A stretch of DNA of 64,000 nucleotides from assembly GCA_943735955.1 (NCBI GenBank), contig OX030966.1, positions 6,999,306 through 7,063,305 on the forward strand, in the 5' to 3' direction. The stretch comes from Piscicola geometra. Taxonomy: Eukaryota > Annelida > Clitellata > Hirudinida > Piscicolidae. The notes beneath the pieces are model-generated. The model was given only the letters and a program-made list of their open reading frames with translations. It was not told where the DNA came from and did not search any database. Position numbers and translations under genes: made by a program. How positions within the stretch are numbered: the stretch's first letter is position 1; every line of letters starts with the position of its first letter. Positions 10,927 to 22,734 of this stretch are shown here, one piece after another.

Positions 10927-13494
10927 TAAACGCCTCGCATATCCCCTTCTTCAGCATTCGCCATCGTGACGTCATTGTTATTTTTGCTCTCTTTCGCCCG
11001 CTTTTCCTTCCCGCCTTGATCCTGATAAAAAAGTTTCAATTTAATTAAAGTTTTTAAAAAACATTTGAAAGGTTCAAAAGCAGAAGAGAGCAAACCTTGA
11101 AGGTGGTTCGACTCCTCTTGCGCTCGACATACTCTGTGATGTTGTCGATGTGCACCTTGTGGAGTTTGTGGTCGCCAGGTGGAGTGGCTGCGGTGGTTGG
11201 TGGCGTAGTCATTATAGCCAGCATTTAGCTTCTGCATGAAATTGGCATGTTAAATCTCTTGAAAGTTGAACTAGAACAACAACGGCACAACGACAGCACA
11301 ACAACAGCACAACAACACCACAACCACAACGACGAATGGCAAGGACTTCTCACTTCTGACGGAGGCCAACAAGAGGTTCACTGCTGCCACTGCTTCCTTG
11401 TGCTCCTCACTGACGCATGCCTTCCATTTAAACAATAATAATATTAAGGGCGTAATGACGACTATAAAGTGCTTAGGCGCACTTCACTCACACATGGCAT
11501 CTACCTTTCCATCTTCATCCACCTCGTAGACTCTCAGTCGCAAGGTCAAAGTATCATCATCACAACCACCATCATCATCATCAGCACCACCCCTATCATC
11601 ATCAGCACTAGTGTACATTAGGACGAATAGGAGGGCATCTTGTGACGAAAGTGAGGCGATCCTGGAGGGCAGAGAAGTGGTCGAGAGGTGCTGCAGTTCA
11701 AGTTTATTTTTATTATTATTATTGATGTTGTTGTTGTTGTTGTTGTTCTTGTTGTTGTTTTCGTCGGCCATTCGGCCACTCAACTTCAGGAACACGACTT
11801 CTTCGCGTCGATGAAACGCCACAGCAACGACGCCCTTCGAAGGAAAGTAGGTCAGTTTGCTGACGTCACAACTGCGACACGGATTCTCGTGCTCTGATTG
11901 GTTGGGCACGGTTTGGCTGCAGAGGGCAGTGGCTTTGACCTCGATGACGTCACAGGCGTCGAAGGAAGAGAGGAATTGACCTTGCTTGTAGTTCCACAAT
12001 ATCACCCTGCCGTCCTGGAAACGATGATGATGATGATGATGATGGTGGTGATGATGGTGATAACGACGATAACGGACAATTATGAAAAGTGAAAGAAAGT
12101 TTTTTATGTTGCCGAAAGAGACAGCTGCAAATGGGGAATGTGGGAGGCTAGATGGGATGACATTGGAAGGTGGTGCACCCCTGAAGCGGACAAGAGGAGG
12201 TCTGTGTCTGGCAGTGGCAGCAGCTGACTCACGTAACTGTGTGGTTTTAATGTTGTTGTTGAGTGTGGTGTTGTTGTTGTTTTGAGAGTGTTTGAGGTAA
12301 TAGTGTTCATTTAAAGTATGTTCGCACGTTTATTCGTCATCATTATTATCATCATCATCATCATCATCATTATTATTATCATCCTTCTCATCATCATCAT
12401 CACTCAGTGTGTGAGAGGAGGAATTGGTGGATGTGGTAGCAGTTGGGGTAGAAGCTTATTCGGATCTTCTCGTCTCTGTCACACGTTGCCAAGTAACCAT
12501 CACTCCCTAGCAACGCCTTCATGGACCGAATGATAACATTATGGTATATACAACATCGAAAAATTTGATTTATAAGGAAATTTAACCTAATCAGATAATT
12601 TAATTAGATTTTAAAATTATTAAATGAATTTTACTTGATTGGATAATTAAATTATAATATTCAATTGAATAGCACTGAATGCTAATTAATCGAAGAAAGA
12701 ACACAACGATGTACAATGTCAAGCAGCATGGAGAGGTGGCCTGCAACCATCTCCTCCACTTGCTCAACCTCTGCAACACTGAACCTTTGGGCGGGTAGAT
12801 GACATGTGTCATCATCATCATCATCATCATCACCAGAACATGTACCAATGGAAGGTACGTTCCATCAACATCATCATCAAGCACTCCCATCTCACCTTGT
12901 GACATCTCCAGATTTGTCAGCAACTAGAATGCACTTTTCGTCACTAGTGAAAGCAAGAGATGTGCTTCTCTTTGGAATTGTCCTGATTTGAATGTTGAGA
13001 TCATTGGGATGTATTTATTGTTGCAAAGAATACTTTTGAAAACCAACTAGAGTGACAACACATAGTTTCTACCCCAACCTAGTGCTGAGAATCCTCCAAA
13101 GACCCTCTTGATGACCTAGTATGTGCAGTTGTTTGAGGTCGTCTGCCACAGCAAGGAGAGTGGATGATGAAGAAAGTCTCAGAGCTGATACTATGGCTTT
13201 CTTGAGCTTTTCGCTGTAAAGAAATTAAACTATGTTAATAGTTTCAAATCAAAGTAGAAGTATTTAGCAATAAAATAAATTGTTACCATGTTTTATTATT
13301 TTTGTTTGCTTCGCTTTCGTCATTTGCAGCCGGTAGTTTAAACTGGGATGTTTTTCCATTTCTGGTTAATGGTTTATACAAATTAAAAGTGTAACGACAT
13401 GTTTTATATAAAAATTATACTTGATATTCAAAATAATTAGCTGATCTTCCAAAGCAATAGCACAAAATGAATTATTTGCTTCAAGAAAAGCCAT
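10926..13494 (-). CDS. WDR4: WDR4 / wuho, WD-repeat subunit of tRNA guanine-N7 methyltransferase
   Basis: Eleven exons: 13421-13494, 13287-13361, 13079-13213, 12896-12982, 12708-12784, 12404-12506, 12179-12236, 11505-12014, 11354-11405, 11096-11187, 10926-11021. The total is 1359 nt (452 aa) and every junction keeps phase. WDR4 is known as the non-catalytic partner of METTL1, forming the nuclear enzyme that makes m7G46 in tRNAs. Diagnostic stretches: LLAVADDLKQL (exon 3), IPKRSTSLAF and VADKSGDV (exon 4), GHLSMLLD (exon 5), TCDRDEKIRIS (exon 6), SHTDYVSQL (6/7 join), DGRVILWNYKQGQ (exon 8) and the C-terminal helix VHIDNITEYVERKR (exon 10). It is longer than the human protein (412 aa) mainly because exon 8 carries an Asn-rich insert and an Asp-rich loop. 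Intron 1 is only about 59 bp. Starts of exons 9 and 10 rest on phase more than on strong acceptors. Confidence 0.93.
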
Positions 13495-14065
13495 GACAAT
13501 TCGCACAAAATATTCTTAATTATCGTTAATCTGTTTAAAAGTAAATAAGACATACTTAATATAGATTTTGATTTTACTTCAAATTTAAAACTTTATAAAT
13601 ATTACAATTGTTTTGCATATAATATTTTGTTGTTTTAAACTTAATGACTTTTCAATAATTGTCAAAAATACACTTTTATATATTTCTGTATTAGATTCTG
13701 TTTTAGTTTAATATATTTAAATGCCAATTTACTGATTTTAAATAGAATCATATTGCAAACTAGATTTAAAGGTACGAATGATGGAGAAGAAATAGAAAAT
13801 GATGTTGAGACGACTTTTCAAGTGTACGCCATTTTAACGCCTGCAGCCTGCTGCAGACATATTATGATGGATTTTATCACCAATATGGCCGACGAAGTTT
13901 ACCAAGTTTAGGTTCTGTTGAAAATCGATACATTGATCGCCACTTGTTTCAATCCACGAACTTTTAGAGTGCATTTATAGAACTTTTTTGTTTTAAAATT
14001 TAATGGTATTTTCTATTTAAAATAATCGTTGATCGGTTGATAAATAGTAAACAAATGCTCTGAGA
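13495..14065. promoter_or_regulatory. Divergent WDR4-ONECUT intergenic region
   Basis: AT-rich 571 bp between the two start codons. It must hold both 5' UTRs and probably both promoters; no individual element could be assigned. Confidence 0.4.
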
Positions 14066-17000
14066 ATGGATCAGAGCGAGTCGCAGAACAAGGCTCTCAC
14101 CGACTCCTCTTCCATTGTTCTCGATGGCGACTACTCGTCTGCAAACCTGGAAAACATGGACGTGTTCAAGCACATTCCAACGTCGGGCATGGCTCTTGAT
14201 CTCTCGTGCATCAACTGCGAACCACAGGTTGAAGACCATCTCAAAAACGCAGACGTCCTCTCCAAAGAAGCCTCCCTGCAGACGTCCCTCAACTACTGCA
14301 ACCTCGTCAACGCACTGAACACCGAAAACGTTTCTTACGAAATGGCAACATCGCTGGAGAACCAGACTGCATCTCATGCTGACTTGCCAACCAACCTGCT
14401 TTCCGACCTCGATGTTGCTTCCTTCCAACTGCCCACCGACTCGTGTGAGATTCCGTGCTACAAACTCCTGAAGGACCTCGACTCTGGTGGGCTGCAGATC
14501 CTCAAGAGCAATCTGTCGTGTCTCGAGCCAGGAGAACTGCTGCCACAGGACGACTCATCGAAGAATGCAAACAAGCAGAACTGGCTGAATCTTTCTGGGC
14601 TGCAGAACAACCTCACGTATGCCATCATCGACACGTCCAACTTTGCAAAGACCAACCTGCCCATCATATCACTCACTCCCAAGGGCATCGACGGCTTCCA
14701 GAAAATCCAACTCGTCAACCAAGGCACTTCTGGCATCTCCTACATCCTGCAATCCCTCAACACTGCACAACTGCCCCAACAAAGTGTCACCAACATTCCA
14801 TCAAGCACCACCACCCTCCTGCCCACCAACACCACATCTGAGACCTCGCACGACCAACAACCCTCCTCCACCACCGACTCTGGCCATCTCAACTACGAGG
14901 AGATCAACACCAGAGAAGTCGCCCACAAGATCAGCAACGAACTCAAAAAGTACAGCATCCCACAGGCGGTCTTTGCTCAACAGGTTTTCCTATGTCTCAC
15001 CTTAACACCTTATACCACCCATTTTTTTAAAACACCTACCACTTCTTCACCTCTCTCTTTCCCTTCTTTTTCCTATACCTTTTCCACCACCCTCCAACTC
15101 CCTAACCATCTTTTCATTCACCACCATCTTCCTAACCACCCTCTCTTTCCCCACCATCTTCCTAACCACCCTCTCTTTCCCCACCATCTTCCTAACCACC
15201 CTCTCCCTAACCACCCTCTCCCTAACCACCCTCTCCCTAACCACCCTCTCCCTAACCACCTTCTCTCTAACCACCCTCTCCTCCACCACCATCTCCTTAA
15301 CCACCCTCTCTTCCACCACCATCTCCTTAACCACCCTCTCCTTCACCACCATTTCCCTCACCACACCCACCTCGACGCAAGGTGCTGGGCAGGAGTCAGG
15401 GCACACTGAGTGACCTCTTGAGGAACCCGAAGCCCTGGAGCAAGTTGAAGTCGGGCAGGGAGACGTTCAGACGCATGTGGTGTTGGTTGGCCGAGCCAGA
15501 GTCCGAACGCATGGCGCAGTTGAGGCTGTGTGGTGCGTGGGGGGGAGGGTGTACGGTGTGGTGCGTGGGGGGGGGGGGGTTGAGTGTACGGTGTGGTGCG
15601 TGGGGGGGGGTTGGGTGTACGGTGTGGTGCGTGGGGGGGAGGGTGTACGGTGTGGTGCGTGGGGGGGAGGGTGTACGGTGTGGTGCGTGGGGGGGAGGGT
15701 GTACGGTGTGGTGCGTGGGGGGGAGGGTGTACGGTGTGGTGTGTGGGGGGGGGGGGAGAGTTGGGTGTATGGTGTGGTGCGTGGGGGGGAGGGTGTACGG
15801 TGTGGTGTGTGGGGGGGGGGGGAGGGTTGGGTGTATGGTGTGGTGCGTGGGGGGGAGGGTTGGGTGTATGGTGTGGTGCGTTGGGGGGGGTTGGGTGTAC
15901 GGTGTGGTGCGTGGGGGGGGGGGGGGTTGGGTGTACGGTGTGGTGCGTGGGGGGGGGGGTTGGGTGTACGGGGTGGTGCGTGGGGGGGGGAGGGGAGGGT
16001 TTACGGTGTGGTGCGTGGGGGGGGGGGGGGGGTTGGGTGTACGGTGTGGTGCGTGGGGGGAGGGGGGGGGTTGGGTGTACGGTGTGGTGCGTGGGGGGGG
16101 GGGGGTTGGGTGTACGGTGTGGTGCGTGGAGGGGAGGGTTGGGTGTACGGTGTGGTGCGTGGGGGGGGGGGGGGGGTTGGGTGTACGGTGTGGTGCGTGG
16201 GGGGGGAGGATTGGGTGTACGGTGTGGTGCGTGGAGGGGAGGGTTGGGTGTACGGTGTGGTGCGTACGGGGGAAGGAGGGTTGGGTGTACGGTGTGGTGC
16301 GTGGAGGGGAGGGTTGGGTGTACGGTGTGGTGCGTGGGGGGGGGAGGTTGGGTGTACGGTGTGGTGCGTGGGGGGGGAAGGGAGGGTTTACGGTGTGGTG
16401 CGTGGGGGGGGGGGGGTTGGATGTACGGTGTGGTGCGTGGGGGGGGAGGGTTTACGGTGTGGTGCGTGGGGGGGGGGGGGGGGGGGGAGTTGGGTGTATG
16501 GTGTGGTGCGTGGGGGGGGAAGGAGGGTTGGGTGTACGGTGTGGTGCGTGTGTGTCAGGGTGGTGTGAATGGTGTGGTTAGTGTGTCTATGGAGGGTGTG
16601 TGTGGCGTGGCCAGTGTGTGGGGGTGTGGTATTTGGTGCGTGCATGTAAGAAGTTGAAGTGTGGTATGTGGTGGGTGCATGTAAGAAGTTGAGGTGTGGT
16701 GTGTGGTGGTTGTGAGGGGGGACTGTGTTACAAGGTTTTTGGCAAGCGGGCTTTTATGTTGCATTGTATTTTCATTAAACAAATGTTTCCTGCAGTTTCT
16801 TCCACCAACCAAGAAACGCCTGAAGTTAAAGCGCCTCAAGCATCATCATCATCATCACCTGCATCGTCGTCATCATTTTCATCTTCGGCTTCGCCCTCTA
16901 TTCCAGGTAATGCGCCACCACCAGTATCATCATCATCATCATCATCATTACCACCACCAGTATCATCATCATCACCACCACCAGTATCATCATCATTACC

Positions 17001-17136
17001 ACCACCATCATCATCATCACCACAGTGACGACGAAGAGGGTGAGCAGGGAGGGGGGTGTGATGGCGGGCTCGAAGAAGCCTCGCATGGTCTTCACCGAGA
17101 TCCAACGTCGAACCCTCGTCGCCATCTTCAAGGTGC

Positions 17137-17168
<32 letters not shown>

Positions 17169-17325
17169 CACACGCACATACATACACACACATACACACA
17201 CGCACATACATACACACACACACACATATATATACACACGCACACACACACATACACACACGCACATACATAAACACACACACACACATATATATACACA
17301 CGCACACACACACATACACACACGC

Positions 17326-17364
<39 letters not shown>

Positions 17365-18222
17365 CACACACACACACACAAACACACACACAAAAACACA
17401 CGCACACACACACACACACACAAACACGGTGAACGGGTAGCTGAGTCGGCAACGACTCTCGGCTTGACCAATAATGAAAGGTCCTAGGTTCAAGTGCAAC
17501 CAATGCCCTAGTAACCCAAAGGCGCAAGTGAAAATAAGTGGCCTGGAAGCCCGTTCGGGTTATACGCCACTATAATAACGCTCGTCATTATTAACACACG
17601 CACACACACACACACGCACGCACACACACACACGCACACACACACACACACACGCACACACACGCACGCACACACACATACACACACACACATACGCACA
17701 CTCGCACACAGGAGATCAAGCGACCTAGCAAAGAGATCCAGGCAACGATAGCTGAACAACTTGGTTTAAAGGTCAATCCTATACAGCCCATTCATCCATC
17801 CATCCATCCATCCATCCATCCATTCATCCATCCACTCTTGCATCCACCCACTCTTCCATCCATCCACTCTTCCACCCACTCTTCCCTCCATCCTGCAGGT
17901 CTCAACAGTGGTGAACTTCTTCATGAACGCACGCAGGAGGTCCATAGAGAAGTACCTCGACGACACCGCTGCTGCCACTGCCGCCGCATCAACCACCACC
18001 ACCACCACCACCGACCACATATCAACGCACAACCAACAAAACAACAACAACAACAATCTAGTTACCACCAATAACAACAACAATGTCAATCTGGTTGTTG
18101 CTATGACGCTCAACAACAACAACAACAACAACTACGTCGAGGACTGCAGCAGCACGTGCAGCAGCAGCGGCACTGGCGGCAGGACTGATGACGTAAGCAG
18201 CAGTGACGTCACACTCCTCTGA
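14066..18222 (+). CDS. ONECUT: ONECUT / HNF6 cut-homeodomain transcription factor
   Basis: Six exons: 14066-14983, 15382-15532, 16796-16906, 17026-17132, 17712-17771, 17899-18222; 1671 nt, 556 aa, all phases agree. ONECUT proteins are nuclear DNA-binding regulators in neural and endodermal development. A single Cut domain (about residues 277-357) spans exons 1-2: [20 protein letters not shown], then [20 protein letters not shown]. The homeodomain (about 408-467) starts [15 protein letters not shown] and ends [12 protein letters not shown]; Phe48 and Met50 are the ONECUT class signature. Two introns cut the homeodomain, and a Ser-rich linker exon (exon 3) lies between the domains. The tail has Thr and Asn runs. 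Start: first ATG, giving [11 protein letters not shown]. Exon 2 ends TGTG|GTGCGT exactly where a G-rich minisatellite starts. Confidence 0.95.
15106..15358 (+). repeat. Pyrimidine-rich 15-27 bp repeats in ONECUT intron 1
   Basis: Units such as ccaccctctccctaa and ccaccatcttcctaa run up to the exon 2 acceptor at 15381. They keep the ORF open past the true end of exon 1, so the 447-codon frame from 14066 is not the protein. Confidence 0.85.
15533..16545 (+). repeat. G-rich minisatellite starting at the ONECUT exon 2 donor
   Basis: Unit of about 26-34 bp: tgtggtgcgtgggggg, then ggttgggtgtacgg, roughly 35 copies with G runs from 6 to 17. It begins at the donor of exon 2 and each unit repeats the donor sequence TGTGGTGCGTG. 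Long Gly/Val/Cys-rich frames across it are artefacts. Confidence 0.9.
17137..17420 (+). repeat. CA/TA microsatellite in ONECUT intron 4
   Basis: CA repeats with tatata and cgca interruptions and an internal higher-order period of about 60-70 bp (cacatatatatacacacgca recurs). Starts four bases after the exon 4 donor. Confidence 0.9.
17425..17590 (+). mobile_element. tRNA-derived SINE
   Basis: Pol III promoter-like boxes are visible: A box TAGCTGAGTCGG (about 17439) and B box GGTTCAAGTGC (about 17488), about 50 bp apart as in tRNA genes. The copy has no acceptor-stem complement, so it is not a tRNA gene. A non-tRNA body follows (ggcctggaagcccgttcggg) and it ends near ataataacgctcgtcattatt-like sequence. 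CA repeats flank both sides. Lies in ONECUT intron 4, same orientation. Family unknown to me. Confidence 0.55.
17592..17708 (+). repeat. CA/CGCA microsatellite before ONECUT exon 5
   Basis: Runs to the exon 5 acceptor (cacacag at 17705-17711), which thus lacks a T-rich tract. Confidence 0.9.
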
Positions 18223-18649
18223 AGCTTTCTACTTCCGCTTTTCAAAGCTCCAACACTCCATAGTGCATTTTATTGTCCTTTTTAGAATTTACTTTTCGTC
18301 TATTTAACTCCTTCTTTGCACCTTCCTCTTCTATCCATCCACTCCTTCCACCATCTCTCACTCTTCCATCTTTCCACCTCCCCTTTCACTTCTTCAACCT
18401 CCTCTTCCACCTCCTCCTCCACCTCCTCTTCCACCTCCTCCTCCACCTCCTCTTCCACCTCCTTCTCCTCCACCTCTCACCGACTCAACTACGATCATGT
18501 TCTTATAAACCTTTCTAGAATCTCTTTTTCTATTTATCACATCCGTCCATCATTCATTCACTCTTCAATTAACTCATCCATCATTCCTTCACTCTTCAAT
18601 TAACTCATCCATCATTCCTTCACTCTTCAATCCATCATTCCATTCCCCC

Positions 18650-19475
18650 ATCAATTCCTTCATTAATCACTCCAATTTAATCGATCCTTCATTAATCACT
18701 CCACTTTAATCGATCCTTCATTAATCACTCCACTTTAATCGATCCTTCATTAATCACTCCACTTTAATCGATCCTTCATTAATCACTCCACTTTAATCGA
18801 TCCTTCATTAATCACTCCACTTTAATCGATCCTTCATTAATCACTCCACTTTAATCGATCCTTCATTAATCACTCCACTTTAATCGATCCTTCATTAATC
18901 ACTCCACTTTAATCGATCCTTCATTAATCACTCCACTTTAATCGATCCTTCATTAATCACTCCACTTTAATCGATCCTTCATTAATCACTCCACTTTAAT
19001 CGATCCTTCATTAATCACTCCACTTTAATCGATCCTTCATTAATCACTCCACTTTAATCGATCCTTCATTAATCACTCCACTTTAATCGATCCTTCATTA
19101 ATCACTCCACTTTAATCGATCCTTCATTAATCACTCCACTTTAATCGATCCTTCATTAATCACTCCACTTTAATCGATCCTTCATTAATCACTCCACTTT
19201 AATCGATCCTTCATTAATCACTCCAATTTAATCGATCCTTCATTAATCACTCCACTTTAATCGATCCTTCATTAATCACTCCAATTTAATCGATCCTTCA
19301 TTAATCACTCCAATTTAATCGATCCTTCATTAATCACTCCACTTTAATCGATCCTTCATTAATCACTCCACTTTAATCGATCCTTCATTAATCACTCCAA
19401 TTTAATCGATCCTTCATTAATCACTCCAATTTAATCGATCCTTCATTAATCACTCCACTTTAATCGATCCTTCTA
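18650..19475 (+). repeat. 29-bp satellite with ATCGAT cores, downstream of ONECUT
   Basis: Unit ttcattaatcactccac followed by tttaatcgatcc, about 28 near-identical copies starting about 430 bp after the ONECUT stop. The only common variant is cactt/caatt. Each unit carries one ATCGAT and one TTAAT. Imperfect versions of the unit lead in from about 18540. Confidence 0.92.
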
Positions 19476-19554
19476 TTTGCATTCCAAATTCCCCATTTAA
19501 TCACCCGCTATTCTCCCATTTAATCATCCACTCACTCATCCTACATCCAACCAC

Positions 19555-20375
19555 CCACTCCACCACCCATCCTACCACCCATCCCATCCAATCACCTATC
19601 CCACCACCCATCCCATCCCACCACCCATCCCATCCCACCACCCATCCCATCCCACCACCCATCCCATCCCACCACCCATCCCATCCCATCCCACCACCCA
19701 TCCCATCCCACCACCCGTCCCATCCCACCACCCATCCCATCCCACCACCCATCTCATCCCACCACCCATCCCATCCCACCACCCATCCCACCACCCATCC
19801 CACCACCCATCCCACTACCCATCCCACCACCCATCCCATCCCACCACCCATCCCACCACCCATCCCACCACCCACCCCACCACCCATCCCACCACCCATC
19901 CCACCACCCATCCCACCACCCACCCCACCACCCATCCCACCACTATTTAGTTTCCTTCCATCGGTTATTGCACCACCCACCCCACCACCCATCCCACCAC
20001 TATTTAGTTTCCTTCCATCGGTTATTGCACCACCCACCCCACCACCCATCCCACCACTATTTAGTTTCCTTCCATCGGTTATTGCACCACCCACCCCACC
20101 ACCCATCCCACCACTATTTAGTTTCCTTCCATCGGTTATTGCACCACCCACCCCACCACCCATCCCACCACTATTTAGTTTCCTTCCATCGGTTATTGCA
20201 CCACCCATCCTACCACCCATCCCACCACTATTTAGTTTCCTTCCATCTGTCATTGCACCACCCATCCTACCACCCATCCCACCACTATTTAGTTTCCTTC
20301 CATCTGTCATTGCACCACCCATCCTACCACCCATCCCACCACTATTTAGTTTCCTTCCATCTGTCATTGCACCAC
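19555..20375 (+). repeat. CCCATCCCACCAC array grading into a 57-bp array
   Basis: 19555-19940 is a simple array of cccatcccaccac units. 19930-20375 is about eight copies of a 57-bp unit that adds tatttagtttccttccatc and ggttattgcac to that core. The first five copies have catcggtt and the last three have catctgtc, showing block-wise spread. Confidence 0.9.
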
Positions 20376-20458
20376 CCCTTCCACTTTGATTTGATCTCAC
20401 TCACACAGCAATACTCTTTCTTCCCTGTTGAATGCATGTCTGTGTACCTTTCATCATG

Positions 20459-20478
20459 CACACACACACACACACACA

Positions 20479-20528
<50 letters not shown>

Positions 20529-20545
20529 GACACACACACACACAA
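20459..20545 (+). repeat. CA microsatellite
   Basis: About 40 CA dinucleotides with ccc, aaa and gac interruptions. Confidence 0.95.
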
Positions 20546-20669
20546 GGATCTCACCATTGTTTCAACTCTCCAATTGGTACTAGTCACAATTATCTACAAC
20601 AGTTTTTTTGTACACTCCATTCAGATTATTCATTTGTACATTCCCTTTCGTATTAAGCGCCTATTTTCA

Positions 20670-20860
20670 GATATATTTTAAAATAAATAATCAATATTAA
20701 CATTACTAATATCTCTAATTAAAAATAAATAATCAATATTAACATTACTAATATCTCTAATTAAAAATAAATAATCAATATTAACTTTACTAATATCTCT
20801 AATTACAAATAAATAATCAATATTAACTTTAGTAATATCTCTAATTACAAATAAACTAAA
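20670..20860 (+). repeat. AT-rich tandem repeat, about 46 bp, four copies
   Basis: Unit contains aaataaataatcaatattaa and ctaatatctctaatta. No gene is seen between it and the next array; the short frame at 20885-21094 looks accidental. Confidence 0.85.
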
Positions 20861-21204
20861 TCCATAATATATGATGTCAAGCTAGTGTTTAAAAGGAAAG
20901 ATATCATGGTCATTTTGAGTTGCATTGTGATTGCTTGTAAAATATTGCGCGCTAGAAGATGCAAAGTGGCGCGAAAGGGGGTGGCCTTTGCTGCTCTTTC
21001 TCTTTACTGCTCTTTCCCCCTCGAGTCAGTTGCGTCATCATTCACTTCTATACATCCGAGTCATTTGTTTCGTATTTGTCCGATGTTTTTCTAGTCCGTT
21101 TTTTATATATGTTCGAATTTAAATTTTCCATTGTTTTTATTTCATTTCAATTGCACATTCCTTTCTTTCCCGATCAACTTTTTTGGACATTCCATTTTGT
21201 TCGG

Positions 21205-22190
21205 CACTCTCCAACTGTGCACTCTCCAACTGTGCACTCTCCAACTGTGCAGTCTCCAACTGTGCAGTCTCCAACTGTGCAGTTTCCAACTGTGCAGTCT
21301 CCAACTGTGCAGTCTCCAACTGTGCAGTCTCCAGCTGTGCAGTCTCCAACTGTGCAGTCTCCAACTGTGCAGTCTCCAACTGTGCAGTCTCCAACTGTGC
21401 AGTCTCCAACTGTGCAGTCTCCAACTGTGCAGTCTCCAACTGTGCAGTCTCCAACTGTGCAGTATACAACTGTGCAGTCTCCAGCTGTGCAGTCTACAGC
21501 TGTGCAGTCTCCAACTGTGCAGTCTCCAACTGTGCAGTCTCCAACTGTGCAGTCTCCAACTGTGCAGTCTCCAACTGTGCAGTCTCCAACTGTGCAGTCT
21601 CCAACTGTGCAGTCTCCAGCTGTGCAGTCTCCAACTGTGCAGTCTCCAACTGTGCAGTCTCCAACTGTGCAGTCTCCAACTGTGCAGTCTCCAACTGTGC
21701 AGTCTACAGCTGTGCAGTCTCCAACTGTGCAGTCTCCAGCTGTGCAGTCTCCAACTGTGCAGTCTCCAACTGTGCAGTCTCCAACTGTGCAGTCTCCAGC
21801 TGTGCAGTCTCCAGCTGTGCAGTCTCCAACTGTGCAGTCTCCAACTGTGCAGTCTCCAGCTGTGCAGTCTCCAGCTGTGCAGTCTCCAGCTGTGCAGTCT
21901 CCAACTGTGCAGTCTCCAACTGTGCAGTCTCCAACTGTGCAGTCTCCAACTGTGCAGTCTCCAACTGTGCAGTCTCCAGCTGTGCAGTCTCCAACTGTGC
22001 AGTCTCCAACTGTGCAGTCTCCAACTGTGCAGTCTCCAACTGTGCAGTCTCCAACTGTGCAGTCTCCAGCTGTGCAGTCTCCAGCTGTGCAGTCTCCAGC
22101 TGTGCAGTCTCCAACTGTGCAGTCTACAACTGTGCAGTCTCCAACTGTGCACTCTCCAACTGTGCAGTCTCCAACTGTGCAGTCTACAGC
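21205..22190 (+). repeat. 15-bp satellite, about 66 copies
   Basis: Unit agtctccaactgtgc with aac/agc and tct/tat variants. Being a multiple of three with no stop in most frames, it creates five long overlapping frames on both strands. None is a gene. Confidence 0.95.
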
Positions 22191-22254
22191 GCATGTTTGT
22201 CTCGAGTCAATGTTTAGGAATTATTTTTAAATTTACTCTTAAAATATTTGATTG

Positions 22255-22680
22255 TTCGATTAATTGATTGATTGATTAATTGATTGATTAAATAATTGAT
22301 TGATTGGTTGATTGGTTGATTGATTGATGGATTAAATTCATAAAGGTTTGCCCCACTGCTGCCACCATAATCAACTTCGCCTTTATGCATTCTCCTTGCG
22401 TCGTTTGCGAATGAATTCAGTGAAGATTCACTTGCTTCGAGTGACGTGCATGCGTGCATGATTCCCGCCAATTTGCCAAGCACCTCATAAGATATATTGC
22501 ATATCTCACTATATGGTGTACACCATATGCAATTGTATGTCCTTCTATATGACGTTCACATATTGAATTGTATGTCATACTATATGACGTACACATATTG
22601 AATTGTATGTCGTACTATGTGACGTGCACATATTGAATTGTATGTCATACTATATGACGTACACATATGTATACCTTACT
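22255..22680 (+). repeat. TTGA repeats and a 36-37 bp TGACGT-containing repeat
   Basis: 22255-22335 is gattgattaattgatt-type sequence. 22500-22680 holds about four copies of a unit with cacatattgaattgtatgtc and atactatatgacgt. Each copy contains TGACGT, a half-site of the cAMP-response element, which may be coincidence. Confidence 0.8.
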
Positions 22681-22734
22681 TGCAGAATTCCTCTAGAGGC
22701 AAACGCTTGCACAGCACCCATGGGAGGTCCAATG

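Noticed and set aside
15180..15260. CCCTAA motifs suggesting an interstitial telomere
   Set aside because: CCCTAA occurs once per about 15-bp unit of another repeat (ccaccctctccctaa) and never in tandem hexamers.
15382..16657. Gly/Val/Cys-rich frames of 357-399 codons
   Set aside because: Only the first 151 bp (ONECUT exon 2) is coding; the rest is the G-rich intronic minisatellite.
17430..17510. A functional tRNA gene
   Set aside because: A and B boxes are present but the acceptor and anticodon stems cannot be formed; better read as a SINE head.
20959..22267. Five overlapping long frames (up to 423 codons) made of VQSPT, CSLQL, AVSNC and WRLHS repeats
   Set aside because: All come from one 15-bp satellite with unit length divisible by three; there is no codon bias, start context or splice support.
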